Below are positions 1 to 18,361 of a stretch of DNA of 64,000 nucleotides, piece after piece. The stretch is from Physella acuta. Taxonomy: Eukaryota; Mollusca; Gastropoda; Physidae. The position numbers and the translations under genes were made by a program. Position 1 is the stretch's first letter; every line of letters starts with the position of its first letter. The DNA is taken from NCBI RefSeq assembly GCF_028476545.1, contig NW_026731897.1, positions 204,501 to 268,500 on the forward strand. Reading direction: 5' to 3'. Below the pieces are notes generated by a model. That model was not told the DNA's origin. It saw only the letters and a list, made by a program, of their open reading frames with translations, and ran no database searches.

Positions 1-3000
1 GCGGTATACTTCGGTACCTGTCGATTTAACTCGCTGTGTTTCATCGCCGAGAGCAAGCATGAGTGATTTTCAAAGCAGTTAAATGTGTCCTCGTACGCAT
101 TAAGAAACCAAGGGTTTTCTCTGACTTCTCGGCTGATGTTGAAATTTTCAAAGGTTTCATGGGTGTGATTCGTGGCTTGTATTTCAGACACAACAATCAT
201 ACCGTCTATGATTGATTCTTGCATCACGTTTTCATGAAAAAAATCGTTTCCTATAAATAGAAGTTTTGATTGGGCTTGTTGCAACTTGACCGCTTTGGAT
301 ATCAACTCGGCTGCTCTGTCAGTGACAAGCGCTATCACAACCTTGGCCACTTTCGTACTCCGAAGCATATTACTGACGATTTTGCTATAATTCGTTAAAT
401 GCCCAACGTGGTAAAAGCGATAGATACACCAACCTTGCTTGACAGCCTCGGCACGGAACTGTTTACCTATATATTCTCCATACATGTTAATGTCCAAAAT
501 TAAGGAAAAATAGCTGAGACTATATTTGTTCAAAAAATGAAAGGTACTAGAGATGTAGTGGCGAAGCGGTGAGATCAATCTTAAAAAGCTGGGGTAGGCT
601 TTCTGAAATAGAAAAATGTCGTGCACGTTATTGTAGTAGTATTAAAGACCTAAATGCTGGTCGGTAAAACATCATTAGGGATGGAGGTAATTAATTACAA
701 GCGCGGTCAGTGTCCAATGGTTCCCAATAAAACGGCCCCCTGGACAGGACATGTGCTTATAGCACACTACATGTGTGAATCCCGACAATTAGTTCCTATA
801 ACTATATTATCCCTCTATATGGCACATTTCAATAAGGCTCCTGACATTAAGGCTCCCAACAATAAAACACCCATTGCTATAGTGCGTATAGCCACCGACA
901 AAATGGCTCTAGTCCATATGGTCCCAAAAAAAATGGCTCTAGTCCATATGGTCCCAGAAAAAATGGCTCTAGTCCATATGGTCCCAGACAAAATGGCTCT
1001 AGTCCATACGGTCCCAGTAAAAAAATGGCTCTAGTCCATATGGTCCCAGAAAAAATGGCTCTAGTCCATACGGTCCCAGTAAAAAAATGGCTCTAGTCCA
1101 AAAACGGTCCCAGACAATACTCACAGTGAAAATAAAACTTTTTTTTTCTGATTTTAACTCTTGCCTTCTGTATCTCATTACGATTTAGTCTTGCACGATG
1201 TAGTTTAGGGGAAGTAGCTCCCACTTATTTTAGATGTGAAGTGATGATGAAACAAAATAATGAGACCCTAGTTTACTCCTTAATTGGCCTACTAAACAGA
1301 GTTTCTTTAAGACATCTTTCTCTTTGGGGTCATGAGGTACTTGAAACATCCGTGGTGGGGGGAAGGGAGGGGGGGGGGAGGGGGGCATATAAGAACAAAC
1401 ACTGGCTAGAGCATATATTTTTTAGTGTTTTTATATTTTTATATTCAGTTGGGGGGGGGGGCGTTGGACGTGACCCGGGCTATAGGGACCCCCCCCCCCC
1501 CTTTCGCCTCCCCGAAGAGATGCCTGAAAGAAACACTGCTAGTGAATATGATGGTATCTGTATCAGCCTGCCTTATTACTCAGTTCGTCAAACATTGTCG
1601 AGAAGTTGATGACTGGAATCTCAACGGCTCCCAACAGGCTGGAGATGATGGTAGACAAAAAATTGAAGATCGGCCCGATACCCCCAATCACACGGTAGCT
1701 ACGCAGCATTCCATGCCGTACTTGAGAAAAATAGAAAGAGAATTACTTTGTTTGAAACAAGTTTTTATTGCTAGAGTTTGTACGTTCTCTAAATAGGAGG
1801 GGGGGATTTTTTTTTAAATTTATGTGTAGGTAACATAAGTGATTCGAAAATTAAGCTATAAAATAAAAAAAAAATATGGAAACTAAGAGATACTTCACAT
1901 CTAAGTTAATTTACATGGTGTCAACTAATAACATTTTAAGAGGTACTTTACATATAAGTTATTTAACATGGGGTCCAACAAAAACATTTTAAGAGATACT
2001 TCACATCTAAGTTATTTTACATGGTGTCAACTAATAACATTTTAAGAGGTACTTTACATCTAGGTTTTTTTAACATGGGGTCCAACAAAAACATTTTAAG
2101 AGATACTTCACATCTAAGTTATTTTACATGGTGTCAACTAATAACATTTTAAGAGGTACTTTACATATAAGTTATTTAACATGGGGTCCAACAAAAACAT
2201 TTTAAGAGATACTTCACGTCTAAGTTATTTTACATGGTGTCAACTAATAACATTTTAAGAGGTACTTTACATATAAGTTATTTAACATGGGGTCCAACAA
2301 AAACATTTTAAGAGATACTTCACGTCTAAGTTATTTTACATTGTGTCAACTAATAACATTTTAAGAGGTACTTTACATCTAAGTTATTTAACATGGGGTC
2401 CAACAAAAACATTTTAAGAGATACTTCACATCTAAGTTATCTGACATGGGGTCCAACAAAAACATTTTAAGAGATACTTCACATTTAAGTTATTTTACAT
2501 GGTGTCAACTAATATTTTTTATTTTTTTATGGTGTCAACTAATAACATTTTAAGAGGTACTTTACATCTAAGCTATTTTACATGGGGTCCAACAAAAACA
2601 TTTTAAGAGATACTTCACATCTAAGTTATCTGACATGGTGCAGGGGAATTACCTTTACCCTATTTTCTAGAAAGACACCATTTTCCTGAAAGTTTTTTTT
2701 TTTAAAGCATGGTCACTTCCCCTTACTCATGAATTATTCCCTCCCCCACATCACCGGGTAAAATCTACGCGTTTACGTACCCCCTAAACACAAACACAGA
2801 CACCCCCAGACACACACGCACGAACACACACACACACTCATACACACACAGAGAGACACACACTGCCTATTTCCATTACCCTCTGGGCTTACTGCCCCGC
2901 CTAAGACAAATATTTCTCTGGCAAATCTGTTTGAGGCCAGATATATGGTCAGTGTACGATGTACAGGCATAGCAGACGGTCACCTGGCCTAAAGCTTTTG

Positions 3001-6000
3001 GGACGGACGGGCATTATGCCAAGTAGGGAACACAACACCCGGCCTGCTGCTAACCATCCAAGTGTGTTGATGATTGGACATGCTCTACCAGTGGCGTAGC
3101 CAGGATCGTCTCAACGGGGGGGGGGGGTGCCAATTTTTACCCGGGGACAAGCTTTCGATTTGCACCCCCCCCCCCTCAGACTTTTGTTTTGCACCCCCCC
3201 CCCTTAAAATTTTCGATTTGCACCCCCCCTCATACTATATATATATACCGGTCTATGGGGGGGGGGGGGGGTTATGACCCCCCTCCTAACCCCCACCCCC
3301 CCTGCCTACGTCACTGTTCTCTACAAAATTACTTGACTATAAACGTGACCATCTCTCAGTGACTAGGTTGATTTTGTTGTCTTTTTTATTCCCACGTTTT
3401 CTTTAACTTGCTTTCTCTGTTTGTTTGTTTATTTGTTTGTCTTTCCAATCAAATCTTGCGATCGAAATTTCTGGCACTTCCCAGTTAGCTAGCGCGCTGA
3501 AATTTTCAGGGAAGCTTTCTTTTGGATGACCATAGAATATGCAATTGTTATTATTACTAAATTGATCAATGGAAACATTTTATTGAGCATTTTAGACCGC
3601 TATATAATCTATATATATAATTCTCCTCTGCGAGCCATTAGAAAAAAAACGAGCGACGCGTACCTCGCGCGCAGTGAAGCGAACGATCCCACGTCGCCAC
3701 AGGCTTAGGGGCAGATAATTTAGTTTGAACCGAGTTTAAAGTTACAGGAGGTAGGCCAGTTTGGGGGGAGACGATATGGTCGAGTGGATTGGGCACACGA
3801 TTGCTATCCCACTCGACACGGGTTCAAATCTATGTGTTCTAGTCAGTAACGTATTCACACAACAAAGCCATTGGCCTAATTTCAGACGCGACCAGATTGA
3901 TAAAGGACATTCTCCCGACTTAAGCATTGACTTTGGACCAGATGGAATCCATCGGATTTTTTGGTGTTCGTCCTTTGTGAGTGTTTGTCTTCGTTTACCC
4001 AAAACAAAAGTGAATGCGAGAAGATAAAATCGATAGCAAGATTTTAATGCAAACAAACAGACAAAGACTAAAAAGTAGAAAATAATAATCATTAAAAAAG
4101 TTTTAAAAACCCACGTTTTCTGATTGAACTAAAAAGTAGAAAAATAAACGCTATACATCACAATAATGCAAGCGATCACTCTACTATAAGCGATCAAAAA
4201 CGTGGGGGCTCCGTGATTTTCTTACAGTTTCTAATACTGCTGACTCTCGTACAAGCTCCCTAATAAAAGTCAATAGTATTATCTAATCAATAGTAATATA
4301 AACTTTTACTTCGGCGCCCCACGTTTTTCATCGCTTATAGTAGAGTGATCGCTTGCATTATTGTGATGTATAGCGTTTATTTTCTACTTTTTAGTTCAAT
4401 CAGAAAACGTGGGTTTTTTAGAACTTTTTTAATTATTATTATTTTTACACTAGGAATAAAACAGTTTACGGTACACGATTTTCACAATGTATTTTGTTAC
4501 TATTAGTTTAGTAAGGAGTTAATGTTGGAAGAATTACGTTAAGGAGGGGGGGGGGGAGAGTTGGGGACAGTGTTTCTTCCAGATTTTTTTTCTCGGGGGG
4601 GGGGGGGGGGCTCTTGAATTTTTCGGGAGGAGAGGCGGACAATATTTTCAGGATGGGGGGGGGGGGGCGGACACTGGTAAAAGTATATGTTTTCTATATT
4701 TGTTTCCATTTCGTTCGAAGGGGGGGGGCGATAGGACCCGAAGAGATGCCTGGAAGAAACTCTGTTTCGGGGAAGTAATAAGGTGGTTAGTGACGAGGGG
4801 GGGGGGGAGGAGACAAATCAAAGGTGTGGTAATTAGGGCGAGGTCGGAGACAAATCTCAAGTAATTGGTACGGTTTGGTTTGGACAAAGAAAAAAGTTTG
4901 GTAATTGATAGGGGTTAACTTGATGAGAACCTTTGACCTTTGACCTAGTACCTGTGAGATCAGCCGTCGCGTTCTGGTACTGGACGAAGCGTAAGGTGTT
5001 GAGGGCGCCGATCTTATCGCTGAAGCAGTCGTCTACTACCACAAATCCAACCGTCAGCCCAAGGACGCTCTCGACGTACTGCAGGAGATGGTGGTGTAGC
5101 AATGGACACCAGCGAGAAAAGTCTCAAAGGTATTTGAGAGGTCCATAAATTAATTTAAAAATCATGCACAGCGTAGTTACAATTAATATGGTTATAAAAT
5201 CCTGCCTGTCTGGTTTTTTTCGGGACTTTACTAAAGATTGGATGTATTTGATGTTTTTAATATTTTCGGTAACTAAATAAAAATTTAAAAAAAGCAAAAA
5301 CAATTTGGTTTGTCACGTGTAATGGCGACATAAACAATGGCATCCTGCTATTGGATAGGCCGCCATAAAGTTTTATTGTACACATTATAAGCTAAAAATA
5401 GAAAACTAGGTCATAGGGTTTTAAATTTGCATTGTTATTTAAAAGCTTGATCTGCAAAGTTTTGAAAACAAATAGTTATCGATCACTAAGTTACTGTACA
5501 GCCAATCAATATTTGTCTTACGAAAGTGAAACATCCGGTTATAACTTAGGCTTGATGAAAATTAATAGAAATGTAGCCTTAAACTCAACAAATTATTTTC
5601 AAGTTTTCTGGATTTGCAACTTTTATAGCATTTATTCTAAAAATATAAAATTTCTAAATTAATTTTAGGCTTAAGTTTTTATTTTTTATTTTTCTGGATT
5701 TGCAACTTTTATAGCATTTATTCTAAAAATATAAAATTTCTAAATTAATTTTAGGCTTAAGTTTTTATTTTTTATTTTTTTTTTACGGTCTAAATCTAAA
5801 AAGCACGTTTTTATTCCATGTCAACAACGTTATGGAAGGAATCTCGTCAACTCGCTGGTGTCCATTGTTAAACACGGGCGTTTGAGAAACTGTCTGCTTG
5901 AGAAATTGTCTATCAGTAAAACAGACGGAAATGTATTTAAGGGCGTCAACCATGAGACGGTACATATGTTGCCTGAGGGTTATTAAATATCACACATATT

Positions 6001-7376
6001 ACCCCCCCCCCCATGTTAGTTATCGCCTGTATATTCCTCCACTTCAGTTAAAAAAAACTGAAGGGGTATAGAGATAGTTAGTGATAGGGATATAGATAGG
6101 ATGGTTTAGTGAAAGGTCTTAGAGAGCTTAAGATAGGATAGTTTAGTGAAAGGTCTCAGAGAGCTTAAGATAGGATAGGTTAGTGAAACGTCTCACACAG
6201 TTTGATATAACATAGTTTAGTGAATGGCATCTGACAGCACAGATGACGCCTAAATGTGACAGTTCATGTGACACACAAAAGTGACAGTTCATGTGACGCC
6301 CAAATGTGACAGTTCATGTGACACACACATGTGACAGTTCATGTGACACCCAAATGTGACAGTTCATGTGACACCCAAATGTGACAGTTCATGTGACACC
6401 CAAATGTGACAGTTCATGTGACACCCAAATGTGACAGTTCATGTGACACCCAAATGTCACAGTTCATGTGACACCCAAATGTGACAGTTCATGTGACACC
6501 CAAATGTGACAGTTCATGTGACACCCAAATGTCACAGTTCATGTGACACCCAAATGTGACAGTTCATGTGACACCCAAATGTGACAGTTCATGTGACACC
6601 CAAATGTGACAGTTCATCTGACTACCAAATGTCACAGTTCAAGTGACACCCAAATGTGACAGTTCATGTGACACCCAAATGTGACAGTTCATGTGACACA
6701 CAAATGTGACAGTTCATGTGACACCCAACTGTGACAGTTCATCTGACACCCAAATGTGACAGTTCATGTGACACCCGAATGTGACAGTTCATGTGACACC
6801 CAAATGTGACAGTTCATGTGACACCCAAATGTGACAGTTCATCTGACTACCAAATGTGACAGTTCATGTGACACCCAAATGTGCCAGTTCATGTGATACC
6901 CAACTGTGACAGTTCATCTGACTACCAAATGTCACAGTTCATGTGACACCCAAATGTGACAGTTCATGTGACACCCAAATGTGACAGTTCATGTGACACC
7001 CAACTGTGACAGTTCATCTGACTACCAAATGTCACAGTTCATGTGACAGTTCATGTGACACCCAAATGTGACATCACAGGTGACGCCCAACTGTCACAAT
7101 GCACCTGTGACAACACCCGCCCCTTACCTTACTTATCCTCTCTATCTCCATCCGGAAGTACACGGTGTACTCAACACTACCGAAGTGCAACATGTCGTGG
7201 CACTCCGTGTCGTTGAAGAAGTCGGGGCTCCGGATTGACACGAAGCTAGCAATGAGTATGTCTCCGGGCATGAAGTACACGAGATCCTCCACCCCAGGGG
7301 CGATTAAGTAAGGACAGCCCGCCCTGAGTGTCATGAGTAAGATGGTTACGGTCATCACGTGCTTCTCAGGCCTCAT
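1..7376 (-). CDS. Class C G-protein-coupled receptor (mGluR-like), 3' part beyond window
   Basis: Seen: four coding exons, 7128-7376, 4952-5078, 1572-1720 and 1-602 (open at the edge), giving about 375 residues with all junction phases consistent (0, 1, 0). Exon 1 has a hydrophobic leader starting at MRPEKHV. Exon 2 reads YVESVLGLTVGFVVVDDCFSD, the start of a class C Venus-flytrap domain. Exon 3 reads VIGGIGPIF...VINFST...ELSNK and exon 4 YFSLILDINMYGEYIGK, matching the mGluR 'VIG...ST...ELSD' and 'YGESG' blocks. The cysteine-rich and seven-helix parts must lie left of position 1. The intron after exon 3 appears to start with GC (AAG/GCAGGC). ATG 7376 was chosen because it precedes the leader; an in-frame extension to 7484 contains a possible 3' splice site (AAAACAG at about 7400), so it is probably leader/UTR. 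The gene is a tandem paralogue of the receptor at 11700-17965. Ligand unknown; glutamate is not supported because no arginine is evident at the position that holds its side chain. Confidence 0.82.
880..1112. repeat. Tandem repeat, 30-32 bp unit, about 7 copies
   Basis: Units of the form ATGGCTCTAGTCCATATGGT plus CCCAGAC/AAAA spacing repeat about seven times. They lie in the receptor intron between the exons at 1-602 and 1572-1720. Confidence 0.9.
1449..1540. mobile_element. Fragment of a G/C-tract MITE
   Basis: Long G and C runs end in GAAGAGATGCCTGAAAGAAA CACTG, the terminal sequence of the MITE family seen whole at 61205-61395 and also at 4568-4764 and 28661-28884. Only one end is clear. 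It lies about 30 bp from the receptor exon ending at 1572. Confidence 0.55.
1885..2638. repeat. Dimeric satellite, 53 + 53 bp units
   Basis: Two diverged 53-bp units alternate. Type 1 has GAGATACTTCACATCTAAG and ATGGTGTCAACTAAT; type 2 has GAGGTACTTTACATATAAG and ATGGGGTCCAACAAAA. The real period is therefore 106 bp, repeated about six to seven times, with some same-type neighbours near 2400-2520. It sits in a receptor intron. Confidence 0.9.
3089..3316. mobile_element. hAT-type MITE, CAGTGGCGTAGCCAGG termini
   Basis: Starts CAGTGGCGTAGCCAGG and ends CCTACGTCACTG. The flanking 8 bp are TGCTCTAC and TTCTCTAC (7 of 8 match), as expected for hAT duplications. The inside is G/C tracts with 'cgatttgcacccc' blocks. 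Other copies: 16927-17196, 18092-18353, 19860-20240 and a fragment at 33005-33093. Confidence 0.75.
3760..3840 (+). repeat. tRNA-like SINE head
   Basis: Has an A-box-like ATGGTCGAGTGGATTGG and a B-box-like GGTTCAAATCT about 45 bp apart, as in tRNA-derived SINE promoters. No tRNA clover-leaf was derived, so this is taken as a SINE or tRNA pseudogene. Confidence 0.5.
4081..4442. mobile_element. Fold-back element with about 150-bp inverted arms
   Basis: The left arm begins near AATAATAATCATTAAAAAAG and includes CCCACGTTTTCTGATTGAAC; the right arm is its near-perfect reverse complement ending near position 4442. The central loop holds about 90 bp. No coding capacity is seen. It lies in a receptor intron. 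Confidence 0.85.
4568..4764. mobile_element. G/C-tract MITE, CAGTGTTTCTTCCAG termini
   Basis: Begins CAGTGTTTCTTCCAG and ends CCTGGAAGAAACTCTG (inverted termini). Several runs of 8-12 G lie inside. Flanking duplication is imperfect (GTTGGGGA / TTTCGGGG). Same family as 61205-61395. Confidence 0.7.
5100..5867. mobile_element. MITE with CAATGGACACCAGCGAG inverted termini (copy 1)
   Basis: The first 17 bases are the exact reverse complement of the last 17 (CTCGCTGGTGTCCATTG). The interior closely matches the copy at 27908-28584. This copy has an internal direct duplication of about 90 bp (5690s-5780s). No coding ORF. It ends only about 21 bp upstream, in gene sense, of the receptor exon starting at 5078, so it borders the splice acceptor tract. 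Confidence 0.9.
6090..6215. repeat. Short tandem repeat, about 36-40 bp unit
   Basis: Roughly three copies of 'gataggatagtttagtgaaa' followed by 'ggtctcagagagcttaa'. It adjoins the 25-bp array to the right. Confidence 0.75.
6245..7090. repeat. Minisatellite, 25-bp unit, about 33 copies
   Basis: Unit GTGACAGTTCATGTGACACC + CAAAT with few variants (ATCTGACTACC, CACAGTTC). It occupies the start of receptor intron 1 and degenerate units reach to about 20-40 bp from the 5' splice site at 7127. Confidence 0.95.
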
Positions 7377-7624
7377 GTTGTTAGTGCTCCGCCTTCCTGT
7401 TTTAGGGACTTTAAAAAGTAGATTTATTTTCTTTTGAAACAATCTATTTCTCTTAAAACAGCTTTGGAGACGATTAAAGATCAAAGCTAATTGAAGAGAA
7501 ACAGCTGTGACGTTGAGATTAAACAGATTTAAACTTTACATTTGTTTCGATGTATAAGTAGATTTTAATTTGAAATGTTTTGATTTGAAAACAGATGCAA
7601 ACTATATCAATTTATAGTTAAGTT

Positions 7625-7962
7625 CCTTTTTCCAACCTAATTATCCATGGGACAAGTGAAGTAGAGTTCCCCTGTTTCAGTAAGCGCGGGTTTTGAAGGG
7701 ATAGCGTGGCAAGCACTCGGTCGAGACCACTTTACTTTCCTAACGTGAGTTAATAAGGTTGGTAAGTAGGTCACCAACCAGTTCTATGGCTCATGCAGGT
7801 TTTATTGAGCCGTAGAACTATTTGGTGTCCTACTCACCAGCCCTAATTACCTATCAGAACTGGGTGTAATCTGGGATGTTCTACTGACTTGAACCTAGAT
7901 TCGAACTAGTGAATATCGGGATAGCAGTTTACCGCTCTACCGCTAGGCCACACCGTCCCATT
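7625..7962 (-). mobile_element. tRNA-derived SINE (family 1)
   Basis: On the minus strand the head at 7885-7962 reads TGGCCTAGCGGTAGAGCGG (A box) and AGTTCGAATCT (B box). The body includes 'gggacaagtgaagtagagtt' and 'cctgtttc', shared with elements at 33110-33300 and 47060-47295. Confidence 0.8.
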
Positions 7963-8406
7963 TACGATTCAAAAACAGATTTAATTAAACTTTAAATTGT
8001 TCGATTTATGAGCAGATTTTTGTCTTTAAGTGTTTCGATTTATTACAAGTTTTGAATTTTTTTTTTTAAATTTACAAGCAGATTTAAACTTTAAATCGTT
8101 TAATATAAAAACAGATTTAATTATACTTAAATACTTTGATTTATATGATTTATGTGTATATTTATGTTTTATTTTTAGATTTGGAAACAGATTTAATTCG
8201 ACTTTAACTTGTTCGATTTATAAGTTGATTTAACTTTGAATTTCCTGATTTATAAGCATATTTAAACATTGAAAGAGTTAAATTAAAACGTAAACATTTC
8301 GAGAAATATTTGTTTTAAAATTAGGAATTAGACAAAATACACCAAACATATATAAACGATGACAAGTAACATGGTAAGCAATCATGACAAACGTGTTACT
8401 CTAGAG

Positions 8407-8621
8407 CAGGGGTCTCCAAACTACGGCCCGCGGGCCGGATGCGGCCCGCGAGGTCCTCTCATCCGGCCCGCGGAGATCTTTTTGTCCACGGAAAAAACGT
8501 TTGTTGGTAATGGCTGAGGAACTTTGCCCAGAAAATCAAAGATATGCGTGGAAGAAACTGGCCCCCGAACTGAAATTTGATAGTTAATGCGGCCCTCGGA
8601 CTGAAAGTTTGGAGACCCCTG
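8407..8621. mobile_element. hAT MITE, CAGGGGTCTCCAAACT termini
   Basis: Begins CAGGGGTCTCCAAACT and ends AGTTTGGAGACCCCTG, exact inverted repeats. It is flanked on both sides by CTCTAGAG, a perfect 8-bp target duplication diagnostic of hAT. The inside is rich in GCGGCCCGCG. Confidence 0.93.
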
Positions 8622-8639
8622 CTCTAGAGTGCCCATAGC

Positions 8640-9020
8640 ACATTTATATAAGTGTTGTTAACATATCATAGTTAACATATCAGTGTTGTTAACATTTCAC
8701 TGTTTTAACATATCGTTTTTTTAACATAACAGTGTTGTTAACATAATATTGTTGTTAACATAACAATTTTGTTAACATAACAATGTTGTTTACATAACAA
8801 TGTTGTTAACATATTAGCGTGGTAAACATAACAATGTTGTTAACATAACAATTTTGTTAACATAACAATGTTGTTAACATAACAATTTTGTTAACATATC
8901 AGTGTTTTAACATATTAGTTTTGCTAACATACTAGTGTTACTAACATATCAATGGTGTTAACATACCAGTGTTGTTAACATATTAGTGTTGTTGACATAC
9001 TAGTGTTGTTAACAAACCTA
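8640..9020. repeat. Tandem repeat of 17-19 bp, GTTAAC-rich
   Basis: About 20 degenerate copies of 'tgttgttaacataacaat'. Each holds the palindrome GTTAAC. Intergenic between the two receptors. Confidence 0.9.
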
Positions 9021-9154
9021 TGTCATGTTTTAAACGAAAGAGGCATTTGTACATTTTTACCTTTATCCAAATAATACTCACCAAAGTACGTAGAATGTAT
9101 ATACAAGTGATACAAAACATATTTTTATAACAATGAAATAATATTGTTTTAATA

Positions 9155-9480
9155 CTCATGGGAGTCGTCATGGCTGGGTTGGTATAACCCATGATTGCTA
9201 AACCGAATAGTCCAAAGTACAACCCCCCCCCCCCCACCCCGGCTTAGGCAGATGAGGTTCGATAGCTGGGGACAGCTAAGAGAAACAACTCTAAAATCAA
9301 ACAACTGCTGCCTTGTAGTTTGGTCTTGGGTGTACAAAGGCTATAGAAGCAAATATAAAAAGAAAAGCAGGCTGAAATCGGAGTCAACGGCCTAATTGGC
9401 GCATAACAGTTTGACATAAAATAATTAATTCAGTTAGAGGAAACCCAGTCCAACATTACAATTAAGATCGAAGAAGAAGA
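9155..9480 (+). mobile_element. tRNA-derived SINE (family 2), diverged head
   Basis: The body matches the SINE at 48330-48580: 'gcagatgaggttcgatagct', 'aacaactgctgccttgtagt', 'aaaagcaggctgaaatcgga', ending in GAAGAAGAAGA. The tRNA-like head is poorly preserved and a run of C interrupts it near 9225. Confidence 0.75.
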
Positions 9481-11699
9481 GGGAGAATACCCCAACTCAC
9501 TTCAGTAGTACAGTTCAGCTACTGACATTTGTTTACGTTTGTTTTGTTTTTTTTGTTTTTTACACTTTTCTTTTCTAAGAATGGCTATTGCGTTTAGTTT
9601 GTGTGATAAACTTCTTACGTCAATGTTATCATTTTATATTATGTTAGCTGATATGGCCCACATCTGGAGTACTTGCAGTGTTTACATTGTAGTGCAATTT
9701 AGTGTCGTCGTAATCGAGTAAATTGTGCGAGAAAATACACTAAACAGTATGTAGGATATCCTTTTCAGCTTGCTTAGCATCGGTGCAGATCAGTGCTCAG
9801 TATTTCTTGTCGGTGCGAAAATACAACGCGATATTCCCCTTAAAGCGGAAATAATATTACAAGTGGAAATTTTTTTAATGCCCTATCAATATGTAAGACC
9901 TTTATTATTTTCTCGTCTACAGAATATCGAGGAAGTATTGTATTCGTGCACAAAAATTAAATGAATTTTTGAGAGTTTTACCCCTGCCTACTGTATCGTA
10001 TTAGTTAAGGATATATATTGTAATGTTGTGCAAAAATCAAAATCGAGATTTAGACAAATTTTGATGATTTATATTCTTCCGAAACCGAAAAACTTAATTT
10101 TGCAATTGTGTCTGTATGTCTGCGTGTCTGTCTGTGAACACAATAACTTGAGTACCGTATCAGTAAGATTGGCGAAATTTCATATATAAGTATTATTTCG
10201 GATCTGATGTTCTGTATCAGTTTTTCAGCGATTTCCAGTAAACTGTTGTACTTACTCTACTTCCGGTTTCTCAAAAGCCAATAACTGGAGCATCGTTTAA
10301 GCAACGTGAACGAAATTTCACATTTTAGTACTATAATGTTTCTTTCAACTTTTGAACTATTTCCGGTTACCGGAAGTGGTACTTCACTCTACTTCACTTC
10401 AGTCTCGACACTCTAACTTGAGTACTTTTTACTTTCTCGTATATACGTAGTATAGAGAAAGTATTGTAATCGTGCAAAAAAAAAAAATCAAGATTTTTAC
10501 AAATCTCGACGTTTTACACCTCACTGATACGGAAAAACATAATTTTGCAATCTTGTCCGTATGTCTGTGTGTGTGTGTGTCTGTGTGTCTGTCTGTCCGT
10601 GTGTAAACACGATAACTTGAGTACCGTTACAGCTAGGTTGATGAAATTTCATATATAAGTATTTTATCAAAATCGTAGATCCGTATCAACTTTTGAGCGA
10701 TTTCCGATAACCGGAAGTGGTACTTTTCCTACTTTGAATTTTTCAAAAGCCTATAACTTGAGTACTATTTCAGATAGATAAATGAAATTTCACATGTAAG
10801 TAAAAGATCTAATTCTCTACCTTCTGTTAAATTTTGAGTAATTTCCGTTGACTGGAAGTAGTAATTTACGCTACTTCCGATTTCTCAAAAAACTAATGTA
10901 AATTTTTAAAGTACTAATAATATTGCGCACTATTATACGCGTTTTTATTCGGCGTTTGCTTGGTGCGCAATGTTTTTTTTATGAGATTCTATTCTATTTT
11001 TAAAAGTTTAAGTATTTAAAATGGATTAAAAATCATAACTATATCCACAGTTACCATCCCCTGTTGTTTTATATAAGAATATTCGAGAAAGTTTAGGGGA
11101 GATCACTACCGGTTTATTTAAGCTAGAAAGACGAAAATGTATTTATAAGGAAACTAATTATATAGATGCATTTTTTTTTTCATTTTTTTTTAATGGCATC
11201 GCTGCTAAAATAGCCACAACGTTAGTACCGTTTCATTTTGGTGAACGATATTTTATACATTGACATAAGGGGAGGTCACTCCCACTTCACCTTTTTTTAA
11301 ACCAAGAAAATAGCGGTATAGCTCGACATTTCTTGACGTTTTTTTTTTTTTTATCTTAACCTTGTGTTTGAGAAAAATGAAACAATTTTGTAATTTAAAT
11401 CTTTCAAATTTCCCTTAGCCAATCACGTTCAGCGATATTATAAGAGATTTCTTCCAGATTTCTGTAGCATCGCAACAATCAAAGCCCGAAAAATAAACTT
11501 TCATTATACTTTAATGCAAACTTGTATAAAAAAAATTACATGACAATGTATGTACAAAAGTATCTCAATTCTTAGAAGGAAATTAATGACAAATAACATA
11601 GGAAAGATACAGTTTTAGAATCAAACCCTCGTTTTGCGGTCGACTAAATGCTAAAGGATTGATCTAGAATACACCGTCCCGTTAAGTTATGTGCTAGCT
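9481..11699. other. Spacer with a repeated dispersed element
   Basis: No convincing gene was found. From about 9760 to 10910 two to three related copies of a dispersed sequence recur ('gtgaacacaataacttgagt' at 10130 and 10605, 'gaaatttcatatataagta', 'agagaaagtattgtaatcgt'). A reverse-oriented relative lies at 21290-21640. The rest is AT-rich and includes the 3' end region of the receptor at 11700. Confidence 0.6.
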
Positions 11700-17965
<6,266 letters not shown>

Positions 17966-18091
17966 CACTAGTTGCGAGAGCTCTTCAGCATCGGGAGGAA
18001 CAATTTTAAACTCACTGAAGATGGAAAGAATGAAAACGACTTATAACTTTTACCTTGACGCCATCCGTTAGTGTATAGCTATACTTAGTTC

Positions 18092-18353
18092 CAGAGGCGT
18101 AGCGAGGGGGGGGAGGGTGGCGGGTGCGGACCGCACCGGGTGGCATCATTTAGGGGGGGGGGGGGTGGCACCAAGGCAAAAAATAGCAAAATATATAGAG
18201 AAAAATTTGAGGGGGGGGGTGCAAATCGAAAGTTTGAAGGGTGGGGTGCAAATCAAGAATTGAAAGTTTGTCCCCGGGAAGGGTCGCTACGCCTCTGAGG
18301 GGTGACACCATTAAGTGCCGCACCTGGTGACACCCGACCTCGCTACGCCACTG
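18092..18353. mobile_element. hAT MITE, same family, opposite orientation
   Basis: Begins CAGAGGCGTAGCGAGG and ends CCTCGCTACGCCACTG. Perfect 8-bp duplication CTTAGTTC at 18084-18091 and 18354-18361. Near-mirror image of 16927-17196, so the two flank receptor exon 1 as an inverted pair. Confidence 0.95.
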
Positions 18354-18361
18354 CTTAGTTC

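Noticed and set aside
3760-3840. Functional tRNA gene
   Set aside because: A and B boxes are present, but I could not form a sound acceptor stem and the sequence continues as a SINE-like repeat.
6245-7090. CRISPR-like regular array
   Set aside because: Units are head-to-tail without unique spacers; the setting is an animal intron.
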